Positions 1 through 9,824 of a DNA stretch of 64,000 nucleotides are shown in pieces (the stretch's first letter is position 1; each line of letters begins with the position of its first letter). The notes under the pieces were generated by a model. The model did no database searches, was not told the origin of the DNA, and saw only the letters and a program-made list of their open reading frames with translations. The stretch spans positions 4,092,001 through 4,156,000 of the forward strand of contig CM066288.1 of assembly GCA_033816765.1 (NCBI GenBank), written 5' to 3'. The position numbers and the translations under genes were made by a program. This stretch comes from Nothopassalora personata. Its lineage: Eukaryota; Ascomycota; Dothideomycetes; Mycosphaerellales; Mycosphaerellaceae.

Positions 1-88
1 GATAAGTCATCTTAGGCCAAGTCTCGAGCTCGAGCTTGCGCAGGATGCTTGAGCAGTACTGTACATACGTTTCGTTCGTCCATATTGT

Positions 89-739
89 CTACTGCCCGAA
101 TATCGAGTGTGCCTGCAGAATATTAGTTCGAGTCTTCCACATCAACGAAATAGGGATGTTTACATATATCTGCCTCTTCCGCAGATGCACTGGCGTCTCG
201 TTCTCTGGGGCGCCAGGAATCTTCTTCTCTAGCTTCCTGCAACAATGTCAGCGAATCCATGCCCACTGCATACTTGATCCCTTGCTCCCTCCTTCACTTA
301 CAAGTTATCAAACACACACTTGTTCAGGCTTCTCTCCGCCCCTCTGCACTGCCACAACTGCTGGTTGTTGTCGTCCAAGCATTCCCAATGCTTCCTGAAC
401 GACTCCAGACAGCTCTTGTTGATGTCGTCTATCACGCCCGCCGCGCATCGCGTGACCTTCCTGCCCTCCTTCAAGCACTCGGTCTCGCCCTTGCCATTCG
501 ATTGGTCCTTGCATTGCATGAAGTCATCGTTGTATGCTTTGCACCGCGCGCCTATGAAGTAGGATGCGGAGAGAAGAGGTGCTGAGGAAGCTCCGATCTC
601 TTGGACTTTGGGGATGTTGTCGGGGAGGGGAGTCGTGTCGATGAGGACCTGCTGGTTGAAGCTGGAGGGCGTGTCAGTGACGTTGAATCGTGTGGACGAG
701 ACAGTATGATGCTGCATACCGTGGCTGTCTTGACGACAT
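89..739 (-). CDS. NADH:ubiquinone oxidoreductase 20.8 kDa subunit (NDUFA8-type, CHCH protein)
   Basis: Accessory subunit of mitochondrial complex I, on the intermembrane-space side. I read four exons on the minus strand: 720-739, 302-661, 164-236 and 89-112, giving 158 aa. The start is the ATG at 739, in CCACCATGTCG context; the first exon codes MSSRQPR and joins in frame to FNQQVLIDTTPLPDN. Strong family signatures follow: APLLSASYFIGARCKAYNDD, then twin CX9C-type cysteines (RCAAGVIDDINKSC and the WECLDDNNQQLWQC stretch). The last exons give LKLEKKIPGAPENETPVHL and a short end RQIYAHSIFGQ. An unspliced reading would start further upstream and lose this conserved tail. It is divergent with NUP57 across a 367-bp gap. 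Family identity is very secure; the last 24-nt exon rests on a 51-nt intron with an ACTAAT branch site. Confidence 0.93.
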
Positions 740-1106
740 GGTGGGCAGTGACTGTAGCTTGACGAGAGCCGGCAATGCTTCACAAGAGTGTCGCCGGTAA
801 GCCTCATGAGGTCGCAGTCGCGGAGATGTTGGCTGCTGAGGCAGGAACTTCGGAGTGAACCGATTGGTCAGAACGGCAGCTGTGACCAGGAACAGTCGCG
901 TCCGAGCTCTGATCCGCGCTTCCACCTGGAAACTGCTGAGAGTGAAGGAAGGAGCAATGTAAATCATCGCTATATACTTTGCAGCGCCATTCATCTGGTC
1001 GCATACATATTGTGGTGTATCTCGCCATTCCTCTCCTGCCTCGAGCACGGCTATATCCGAAAGCACGCGACAGACACCGAATACGAGCGATTCGCAAACA
1101 GTAAAC
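740..1106. promoter_or_regulatory. Bidirectional promoter region, complex I subunit / NUP57
   Basis: This 367-bp stretch separates two divergently transcribed housekeeping genes and must contain both 5' regions. A TATA-like CTATATACTTT lies near 970. No specific operator can be assigned. Confidence 0.5.
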
Positions 1107-2702
1107 ATGAGCAACCTTTTTGGCCAAAACAACCAGCAGGGCGGTACCGGTTTGTTTGGCAACGCAGCGAGTACGAATACTGGCGCCACTGGCACTGGAT
1201 TATTCGGATCGAGTACTACGCAGAACAGCACTGGTGGAGGAGGACTTGGAGGAAGCCTTTTCGGCAACGCGAACAACAACCAGAACCAAAGTCAGGTCGG
1301 AGGACTGTTCGGCAATGCCAACAACAATCAGAACCAGACCACCAATGCAGGTGGGCTGTTTGGGCAGAACACTGCGCAGACTCAGAACCAGAATCAGACA
1401 GGCACCACAGGACTGTTCGGCAACAACGCGACGCAGAACAAGCCAGCGACGGGACTCTTCGGCAGCGCGAGTACTACCACTGGTAGTACTGGACTATTCG
1501 GCCAGAACCAGACTCAGAATCAGAACCAGGCGGCCCAGAACAACGCAGGCGGGACGTTCGGCGCCAGCACAACCACTGGAGCAGGCCTCTTCACCAACGC
1601 CAACCAGACCCAGACCCAGACCCAGACTACCGGCCTAGGTGGCTCACTATTCGGTGCTCCCAACCAGAACAACACCACACAAACCCAGAATGCGAGCGGC
1701 TCTCTCTTTGGCGCCTCGACATTTGGCCAACCACAAAACCAGGCGCAACAGCAGCCACAGCAGAACCTTTCCGGATCGTTGTACCAGCCCACAATCCAAG
1801 TGGGACCTCACAGCATGAGCTCGACGCAGCTGCAGAGGCTCCAGATGGGCGGACTGTCTACACAACCAAACGAGAAGAGCATCAAAGATCAGATTGCAAC
1901 AGTCTGGAAGAAGTGGAACCCGGATGGAGACGGGCAGAACCCAGCAACAACTGTCCTCAAGACATACCTGTACAACGCAGTACCTAAGGAGTACGCACCG
2001 TTCTTCTACCCGAACCTGGCCCTCGGCGAGGACGAGCAGAGTTGGGAGGAGGCACTGAGCCAAAAGCCGGATCCGCCGAAACTGGATGGACAGGAAGTCT
2101 CAACCTTGGCTTATGTGCCTGTCATGTGCAAAGGCTTCGAGGCGATGGGCAGGCGAATCGAGACACAGGCGAAGATCGTGGAAGAGATGCGGGTACGGTT
2201 GCACGAGATGAACAACTCCCTTTCAGCAGTCATGGACGCACATCAACAGAGGATCACAGTCCGGATAGCGACAGCGAAGAAGCAACATCAGGTCCTGTCT
2301 CAGCGATGTCTCAGGCTCGCGGTAAAGGTGCAGGTACTGAGGAATAGAGGATACGCTCTGGACGCTGCAGAAGAAGGACTGCGGAAGACTCTCATCGCAC
2401 TGGAGAAGCAAGTCATGGATCCTACATTCGCTGGTCGGGAAGACGAGATTTGGGCGAGGATGGTTGCATTGCGCGAGCGAACGAGGTGGCTGGAAGAAGA
2501 GGGCAAGAGGGTTATGGCCCAGGTCGATGAGCAGACTCGGCGAGGTCAGAACCCAAAGGCAAATGGTGTGCCAGAGGGAATTCTCACAAAGACGAAGAAG
2601 ATCCTCAAAGACTACGATGAGCAGTTGCAGCACTTGAACAAAGAGCTGGAGGATGTGAAGAAGGAATATGCGGAGTGGGATGCGTCGCAGAGAAGACGGT
2701 AG
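1107..2702 (+). CDS. NUP57: Nucleoporin NUP57 (Nup54 family)
   Basis: Central-channel FG nucleoporin of the Nsp1-Nup57-Nup49 complex in the nuclear pore. Single exon, 531 aa. Residues 1-240 are an Asn/Gln/Thr-rich FG domain with many GLFG or SLFG repeats (for example TGLFGN, GGLFGQ, GSLFGA). The Nup54 alpha/beta region starts about residue 250 (ATVWKKWNPDGDGQ, LKTYLYNAVPKEYAPFF). Residues 340-530 are predicted coiled coil rich in Glu, Lys, Arg and Gln, including RRIETQAKIVEEMRVRLHEM. The start ATG at 1107 directly precedes the first FG motif (SNLFGQN). Length and architecture fit fungal Nup57; GLFG-type repeats with this C-terminal domain argue against Nsp1 or Nup49. Confidence 0.92.
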   Translation: MSNLFGQNNQQGGTGLFGNAASTNTGATGTGLFGSSTTQNSTGGGGLGGSLFGNANNNQNQSQVGGLFGNANNNQNQTTNAGGLFGQNTAQTQNQNQTGTTGLFGNNATQNKPATGLFGSASTTTGSTGLFGQNQTQNQNQAAQNNAGGTFGASTTTGAGLFTNANQTQTQTQTTGLGGSLFGAPNQNNTTQTQNASGSLFGASTFGQPQNQAQQQPQQNLSGSLYQPTIQVGPHSMSSTQLQRLQMGGLSTQPNEKSIKDQIATVWKKWNPDGDGQNPATTVLKTYLYNAVPKEYAPFFYPNLALGEDEQSWEEALSQKPDPPKLDGQEVSTLAYVPVMCKGFEAMGRRIETQAKIVEEMRVRLHEMNNSLSAVMDAHQQRITVRIATAKKQHQVLSQRCLRLAVKVQVLRNRGYALDAAEEGLRKTLIALEKQVMDPTFAGREDEIWARMVALRERTRWLEEEGKRVMAQVDEQTRRGQNPKANGVPEGILTKTKKILKDYDEQLQHLNKELEDVKKEYAEWDASQRRR

Positions 2703-5109
2703 GACCGCCATCTGCATTGTCTGCTGGCACTCCCAATGCGCATGGACGGCGTTGGGTTTCTGGACTTGGTATGAGTGTACAACTTATTGAGCGTGGCGTT
2801 GACGGTGGCATTGTCTATAGCCGTTCACATTTATGGCGTGCTTGCGTAACTTTACAGGCGCAAGTGTTGTGTCCTTCGAGACTGAGCGATTTCTGTCCGC
2901 GTGCAACGCAACCCGTATACCTGGTCGTTGCTATCATCAGTGATCACAGCCTTGGGCCGATCTCTTACCGAGACATCCAGCTGCCAGACCGGAACTAGCA
3001 AGATCTCAAACATTATGATCCGGGTGTCTCAAGATTGCGCACTCCGTCTTCATAGTTGGCTCCGTGCTCCAGACTGTGGGCACATTTCCAAGGCATAGCC
3101 AAGCACCCGCTAAATGCCGCTGGCGCCTCTTCACTTCACCAGACGAGAAGGACAAGTGACTAGTCCTCTGATAGCCGGTTCACAGCGGTTCCAGCGACGA
3201 AGAGCACCGCACTTTGCTTCAACTTCAAGTCTGACCATGACTTAGTCCCACCATCCTGTAAACATTCGTGGTGATTCCTTACACTCTCACAGATCCCCTC
3301 AATCCCGTCTTCGCTGCACTCCCTCTGCTGGCATACGGGAGAGGCGACAATAAACTTGCGCATTTTAGATACGATAAAAGTGACCGCTAGAAAGTACATT
3401 GAACTCCCTAGGCGAGGTTTGCCACGAACAGAGTCTGCGTGGCGCTGGTGCACTTCACATTGAAGAAAGCACAAACTCTAGCACCGTGTGGTTGAAGTCA
3501 CGACACCTGAACGTCGCTAAGCCAAATTTCAACCCACGCATCCGCATCGTATCCCTTCCCCATCCATCGCTACCTCCGAAATCTCTCTCCCGACCACACT
3601 ACAGACCCCTTCTCCGAGTGTCAAGACTTAAATCGCGACAGCACCGGCGTCGACCGCTGGTTGTTACAAGCCTACCAAGGATTCGGCGGGAGCGAGCTCA
3701 TAGCCCACGGAGGGGGCCTACAGCTTCACGGATCAAGTCGTTGGTGGTACTGCAATCTTTCTATCTGGGAGGTGCCAGACGAAGCCGCATGATTACACGA
3801 TCAGTAACGATTATCCACCTGGGACGGCGCAGTTGACGTTTGACGTCGGGGCGCCTTATTCGTTTTAGAGTGAGGGGTATGGGTCGAGATGAGATGAGAA
3901 GGGAGGGAAGCGAAGGTGGTGAAGTGTACGCTGCGAGCTCGGGCGTGAGCTCAATCACGACAGCTGTTCTGGAGAAGTTCATAGCGATTTGCCCAGGTAC
4001 GCCACTAGCGGGTATATACGACGTCGAGTAGTGGCCGAGGGGCGGCCGATCTGTTGGAGCATGCAGTGCATGACGCGTTACGCTCTACGATTTCACGATC
4101 CTCTAAGGCAATTGCGTTAGCGTATCAAGCATAGCCAAGGTCCTTCTGCTTGTCAATCAGGCCAAGTTCAATATCCTCTGCATTTCGTATTCGTCCTAAT
4201 ATTCTCATGCCTACCATGATCCATCGCCTGCCCGGTCATCTTCAGCAGCTCTCGCTTCTTCTTGGAACTCAAAATCACCGAGAGTAATCTTCTCGCTGAC
4301 CCTTGGAGAGAGTGCTATCGTTGTGCGCAACCTTCAAGTCCCAACTAGGGCCCCGTAACCATGGGCCGTGCCAATCACCACTGCGGACATGCTTTGCATT
4401 GAGCTGCCAGTGCTGGTAGTTGGTGCCTGAATCGAATATAGGTGTATAGGTGCCGATGGCGTTGTGCACATTCGCCGTCCGTGTTGAGAGGCATTTGTCC
4501 TGATCTCCACTCGTGAGACTATGCAAAGGAACGCACAAAATCCCACCCCTGATTCCATCTTCTGTGTTGTACCAAGGCATTTCATGGCCCTGGAGGCATG
4601 TCTTGCCTTCGAAGAACAGAGCGACAAGCACTCTGATCGCACGAGCCTGACTAGGATTGGAGGATTACTGTACTGAACAGTGTTGCCGGTAGTCTGGTTC
4701 GTATAACACTACTCAAAGTGTCTCGAGCATGAGTGGCATTCTCACTTGAGGAGCAATACAGGCGCGCGGTCGCCCCGCTTGGGAAACAGATCCATGCCAT
4801 CGAAGCGCACGCCCGGTGATACGACCGTTCAACGATATCATCCAAGCGGCCGCACGATCGGTGAGCTCACCGTATGTGCATCGAGATGTATTGCTGGCAT
4901 CGGACAGCGACCACAGCTGGTCGTCTTGACAATTGCGTATTGACGTTTCACAAATCGATGCATGCGAACGTCATCATGAGAAGCATTGAAATATCCCTGT
5001 ACAGTAAGGACAGTGGCATTCGTTGGCGTTCGTTGACCTTTATCTTGACCTGCGATCTACGTACCGACAGACTCATCAGCATCAGAAACCTCTTCACAAA
5101 CACTCCAGA
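2703..5109. other. 2.4-kb stretch with no firm gene
   Basis: No recognisable gene. Two weak candidates exist. On the plus strand, 3699-3857 is an open frame directly after a CATAG acceptor-like site; it ends VGAPYSF then stop and reads like a C-terminal exon (GGTAIFLSGRCQTKPHDY). On the minus strand, 4275-4795 can be joined into about 140 aa: a short first exon from the ATG at 4795 (MDLFPKRGDRAPVLLL), a GTGAGA donor, and a second exon reading ARAIRVLVALFFEGKTC. Neither has a family I recognise, so neither is called as a gene. Confidence 0.4.
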
Positions 5110-5587
5110 ATGTTGTCCGGCATCAAGCAGCTCGCCGTACGCCCATCAGGGTTCGCATCAGCGGTTCGGGGTCCTCAGGCTACTTTCAGTAAGTGCATTG
5201 ATAGTTGTCGTACCCACTGGGCCAATGCTGACCGAGGCAGACATCGTCCGCCGCTCCCACGTCGAGCAAGGCGCCACAAGCAAAGGCGGGCCTGGAGCAA
5301 CCAACATCCGCGATTCACCATCAAGCAGCGGCGAGGCTAGCGGCGTGAACGCCAGCCGTAGTCTTGATAGCGAGACGCGTGAGAGCAAATCGACCACCGC
5401 TCGCCCGGTCACCAAGCCAGAGGAGACAGGTCTCGGTTCCCAGGAGGAACCACAGCCATCGCAAGAGAACATGAAGCGGCCGAAGGAGGAGCCAGACCAC
5501 ATCAAGCGTCAGCATGTCGAGGCAGAGGGGCAGAAGCCATTAGATCCAGCTGATGATGGCTATGGCATCGCAAGTAAAAAGGACTAG
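5110..5587 (+). CDS. Small hydrophilic protein with mitochondrial-type presequence, unknown function
   Basis: Two exons, 5110-5188 and 5241-5587, separated by a 52-nt GTAAGT...GGCAG intron, giving 141 aa. The join reads TFN then IVRRSHVEQ in frame. The N-terminus (MLSGIKQLAVRPSGFASAVR) has no acidic residues, with Lys/Arg and Ser/Ala like a matrix-targeting presequence. The rest is very polar and probably disordered: Ser/Thr/Glu-rich, with KRPKEEPDHIKRQHVEAEG and a DDGYGIASKKD end. Upstream in-frame codons exist but the ATG at 5110 gives the presequence. I do not recognise a family; it resembles stress-associated small mitochondrial proteins of filamentous fungi in general style only. Confidence 0.7.
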
Positions 5588-6775
5588 AAGTAGGGGTAGT
5601 TGCATCGCGTCTTCTTCCTTGCTCGAGGGTCTTGGTGGGATGCTGGAGAGTCATCTGCACGGACGAGGCAGGGTCATCGCCGTCGAGCGTCATACAGTAA
5701 TGTACCGGTACTTCCCACAGCAATACTTGGTTTAGGATTGTGTAGCGTTGGGGCAGACCTTGCACCTTATTGAAGTGCAAATCCCTCATAACGCTTGATC
5801 CATGTTTTGGTGAAGACTTGGTCGTTCAGGAGCAACACGTGACCGGCGCATGTTCCTGCCCGATACAGTAGTGTTCTATATCAAGCGAAGAAATGCAAAG
5901 ATCTGGGGCTTCGACGATCCTGGCTCGTCAACTCAGACATTTCAACGTTCTGCATGTGAATGCCACATTAGTCACGGAGCTGTTGTGCAGTATCGAATCC
6001 ATGCAGTATTATTGCTGAGAGAACGACCAGCGGGTATTGCTGGAGCTGAGGTTCGTATGTCGGCATCAATAGACTTTGGCCAGGCCCGACGGTGGCATGA
6101 CGGAGGTTTCGGTCCATAGTCTACCTTCGCTCTACGACGATGTGGTCGCGTGCGGTAGCGCGATGGTGACTCGATAGCGTGCCAGTCTGTTCAAAGGGCC
6201 TTCCGTGTTCCTTCCGTGCCTTCCTCATCATCGTCGAACACATGCGACTGTCGTTACTACTGCAGTCTGCATCCTGCAACGACGATCCTTTCAACGTTCC
6301 AGCCGTAACGACGACTCAGCTCTAGACGCCCCGTATCCAGCTTGAGGTCTAGAACGCGAGCTCCTCACAGTCTTGCAGTGTGCAACCACACACACAACAT
6401 CGACAGCAGGCGGGGCATCACACGCGCACATTGTACCTGTGTTTGCTAAGGAGCGAGGATAAAGCGAAGGACAAAGCGATTGTACATTGTATACGCTTCC
6501 ATCGAACAAGCATTGTTTGTGGTGCTTCAAGGGTCGCGGGAAGCTGCAGCACGACTCGGGACAACGAGCACGTGGTTCGCTTTGTTTCGCAATTCAACAG
6601 ACTCGACCGCCGACTCGGTGCTGTTTCTAGACCTTCGGCTCCCACGGCGCGCGACGAGATATACTCCCAAACACCTCCAATCGAAGCGGCACACAAACAC
6701 TGGATGGTGTCGCGGTTCAGCGCAGCGGCTGAGATAAGCGGACGGGCGCCCTGAGCGACGGATACATGCGCACTT
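5588..6775. other. Intergenic region upstream of the cAMP phosphodiesterase
   Basis: About 1.2 kb without a convincing coding region on either strand. It contains the 3' region of the small mitochondrial-type gene and the promoter and leader of the phosphodiesterase gene. A short upstream ATG at 6764 lies out of frame, 12 nt before the chosen start at 6776, and could act as an upstream reading frame. Confidence 0.45.
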
Positions 6776-8608
6776 ATGAAAGACACGGGCAAGGAAGCGG
6801 CGGGCTCAGACAGAGGACTGCATGGTCAGAAACCTGCGTTGCAGGTCATATGCCTGGGATCATCTGGCGGGCCCAGCGAGGAGAATGTGACGGCCTTTTT
6901 GGTGCGCTCAATAGGCAGCGAATGGGCTAAGGGTTCGCTGCTGGCGGTTGATGCTGGTTCACATCTCGCGCCCATAACAAGAATCCTGGAACGGAGCTTC
7001 CCGAGCATAAGTGGAGACAGGTTCAAGCCTGGCAGAAACTCCAATGGAAGTCACGCGTCGAATGGTGATGGCAGTAGCTTGCCTGGGAGGCTAGAACGGG
7101 CATCGTTGTCGCCGTCGCCGAGCATACCAGGGGACAAACCACCGGTACCAGAGCCCACGGTACTGTCTGAAGGCCCGTTTGCTGGTTTGAAGTTTCCCAA
7201 TGAGTCGGCACGCGCGAATGCACTGCATGTGCTGCGGACCTACATTGCCACATACTTGATCACGCATCCACACCTGGACCATCTTTCAGGATTCGCTATC
7301 AACACAGCAGCTTTCCATGCGACTTCGCGGCCCAAGACGCTAGCAGCCCTTCCAAGCACCGTCAATGCGATCAAGGACCATATTTTCAACGATGTCATTT
7401 GGCCAAACTTGACGGACGAGGATGGTGGCGTCGGTTTCGTCACCTTCCAGCGTCTGAAGGAAGGCGGCGATGTCATGATAGGCGAAGGTGCAGGCAGAGG
7501 CTATATCGATGTTTGCGACGGACTAAGCGCAAGGGCGTTTAAGGTTTCGCATGGGACATGCACCAAAGGGCCGCCTAGCCATCACCATCGAGGAAGCATT
7601 CCAGGCATAGCAGATGGCAATCCGCCTTATAATGGCTCGATTGCTGGCACTTCACAGGACCTTGCATCTTCCCAGATGAAGAGGGCGACATCATTCCCAC
7701 ACTTGCAGTCAGGTCCACCAACGCCTGGGATATCTTCTAGGAACAGCTTCTTCAACAACCATCCTTCGCCTGCGGTACAAGCGACTGACCATCAACATGC
7801 ATGTGTAGTGGACAGTACAGCATTTTTCCTTCGTGACGCATATACACAGCGCGAGGTTTTGATCTTTGGTGACGTCGAGCCGGACTCTATATCCCTGACA
7901 CCCAGGAACCACATTATCTGGCAGGAAGCGGCGCGGAAGGTCGCACACGGTGTGTTGGGCGCCGTTTTCATCGAGTGCAGCTACGACGACAGTCAAGTGG
8001 ATGCTCTGCTTTTTGGTCACCTAAACCCAAAGCATTTAATCGCCGAGCTACGGTACCTTGGCCGACAAGTCAACGAAGCAAAATCCGTCCGAGAAGCGGA
8101 GAAGAACTCCAAGAAACGGAAACGCTCTGGTCCTAATGGTCTAGATAAGATCGCTAAGAACGTCTTCCCTCAAAACGACCGCCGCAAACGAAGCCGAAGC
8201 CAAGCAAATCGCACAGTCTTCGCAGATGACACACGGCGCAGCAGCGCACCCGATAACAGCACAACGAGTGCCTCAGCAGATCCAGCGAATCACTGCCACT
8301 TCCAATCTCAATCGGACCACGACATGATATCGCCACAGAACACCTCTTTCCCGGACGCTCCTGTTGCGACGGGAAACAGTACTGGCAGCACTACTGCTGC
8401 TGCTGCTGCTACTCATCATCATGAGAAGCCTCTCAGTGGCATCAATATAGTTATTATCCACATCAAAGATACCCTTAAGGACGGTCCGCATGTGAGCGAG
8501 ACTATTTTGGCGCAGTTGCAGGATCATGAGGCACGATTGCAGGAGGACGGGCAGGGGTTGGGGTGCGAATTTGTTATTCCGCAGAGTGGGGGGAGTTATG
8601 TGTTCTGA
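6776..8608 (+). CDS. Low-affinity 3',5'-cyclic-nucleotide phosphodiesterase (class II)
   Basis: Hydrolyses cAMP and so damps the cAMP-PKA pathway; orthologue of yeast PDE1 and fungal PdeL. Single exon, 610 aa. The class II signature is at about residues 162-172 (THPHLDHLSGF), the metal-binding HxHLDH motif of the metallo-beta-lactamase-like fold. An N-terminal beta-strand with LGSSGGPSEENVTAFLV and a later KVSHG are also typical. The C-terminal half contains low-complexity inserts, including a basic stretch near residues 440-480 (KKRKRSG, RRKRSRS) that could be a nuclear signal, and a short poly-Ala run from GCT/GCA codons around 8391-8410. The end GCEFVIPQSGGSYVF fits the family. Somewhat longer than yeast PDE1 because of these inserts. 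Confidence 0.9.
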   Translation: MKDTGKEAAGSDRGLHGQKPALQVICLGSSGGPSEENVTAFLVRSIGSEWAKGSLLAVDAGSHLAPITRILERSFPSISGDRFKPGRNSNGSHASNGDGSSLPGRLERASLSPSPSIPGDKPPVPEPTVLSEGPFAGLKFPNESARANALHVLRTYIATYLITHPHLDHLSGFAINTAAFHATSRPKTLAALPSTVNAIKDHIFNDVIWPNLTDEDGGVGFVTFQRLKEGGDVMIGEGAGRGYIDVCDGLSARAFKVSHGTCTKGPPSHHHRGSIPGIADGNPPYNGSIAGTSQDLASSQMKRATSFPHLQSGPPTPGISSRNSFFNNHPSPAVQATDHQHACVVDSTAFFLRDAYTQREVLIFGDVEPDSISLTPRNHIIWQEAARKVAHGVLGAVFIECSYDDSQVDALLFGHLNPKHLIAELRYLGRQVNEAKSVREAEKNSKKRKRSGPNGLDKIAKNVFPQNDRRKRSRSQANRTVFADDTRRSSAPDNSTTSASADPANHCHFQSQSDHDMISPQNTSFPDAPVATGNSTGSTTAAAAATHHHEKPLSGINIVIIHIKDTLKDGPHVSETILAQLQDHEARLQEDGQGLGCEFVIPQSGGSYVF

Positions 8609-8788
8609 TGGTGGGGATAGGGTGTGGGCGTTGGGGCTTGGCAACATCTGCGACAGAACCTGTTGGACGCGCGCATTGGGAAAGCATAACGGCTGGTAGT
8701 TAGCAAGGCGTTCTCTGGAGAATGAATGCATGGAAACAGGGCGTGGCTCGGGTGGCTTCTTTCAACGCTCGCCTGTATTGGGGGACTA

Positions 8789-9787
8789 CTACCTCTTTAA
8801 TACCACCCCTTCACTTTCTCTCCCCGCGATCACCCCCATCTGCAAGGCCATTCCCCAGCAGCAACGAGTCTCCCTTCTATACCCTTGCGCCTCGCTCTCA
8901 TCATTGTCCCCGTCCACGGCAACTTGAACCAGCGGCATCCATCCTCTGCGATACAAAAAGAACTTGCTCCGCGACGGTGAACTTGACCCCATACCTCGGT
9001 CCTCGATCCTTCCTTCACTATGACTCCAGCTCCAATACTTGCGGCCTTTTCCGTCCGAACGGATTGCGTAGTACCCTGGAATGGACGGATGGATCGAGCC
9101 TAGATGGCTGATTATCATGACAAGGGGCCACGAGTCGGATTCTGCGCGTCGTGTTGCGCTCAGCTCTAAGTGGCAGCCATCATCGCGTATGCCATGTTGC
9201 TTGATGGTGATGCAGGTTGGCGCCTGGTGATTAGGAACAAGCATTTGCTTTGGATGTCTTACTTCTCCCACTTGGGGATCTGGATGTGACGATTTGGCTA
9301 GCTCTTCTTGTGTGAGCAGCATTGTGATCTTGGTTGAATAGAGCAGACGATGTGACTGGCGTCGCTCCTTGACAATGGGATCCCAAAGGCTGTCAAGGAA
9401 GGTGGTTGCGCAGGTGTCTGCACGTGTATACTTCTCAATTGCTTCTTCGTAGAACGATCCAGGGAGCTGGAAATCCGTGGTCCCAGCCAGGACTTCATGG
9501 TGCGATCTGATCTACCGAGGTTTTAGCTCCAGCATGAACCATATGAGCTATCCTTCAATATGCTCCATGAAGTCGGTTGTCCGCCAAGCCAATCAGAATA
9601 CGATTACCGGATTGGGAAGAGGCGCTCTTGTCGCATGGAGAATATAGGCGGATTGTGCAGTAGGACTTCACAGCTACCGAGATGTAAGCGATCGATCGGG
9701 TATCTGGACGTCGAATGCCACAGGAGATATGTCAATGAATTCGTGCATGATGATAGTGATCTTGTATATGTCAGCAATGTGTTGCAT
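8789..9787 (-). CDS. Hypothetical protein, two exons, unknown function
   Basis: I read exon 1 at 9678-9787 and exon 2 at 8789-9506, joined by a 171-nt intron (GTAGCT donor, ATCAG acceptor), giving 275 aa. The coding frame of exon 2 runs open upstream of its first internal ATG (9322), through DFQLPGSFYEEAIEKYTR and TFLDSLWDPIVKERRQSH, so the ATG-led frame from 9322 alone would lose a conserved-looking third of the protein. Exon 1 supplies MHEFIDISPVAFDVQIPD. The C-terminal half is Trp/Gly-rich (YYAIRSDGKGRKYWSWSHSE, RRGWMPLVQVAV). No transmembrane segment or known domain was seen. It follows ELG1 on the same strand with 37 bp between the ELG1 stop and this ATG. Splice sites are plausible but not proven; the start could instead be the ATG at 9748. 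Confidence 0.55.
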
Positions 9788-9824
9788 ATTTACCACTCAG
9801 GCAATACTGCCGCCTTTGGTCCTG

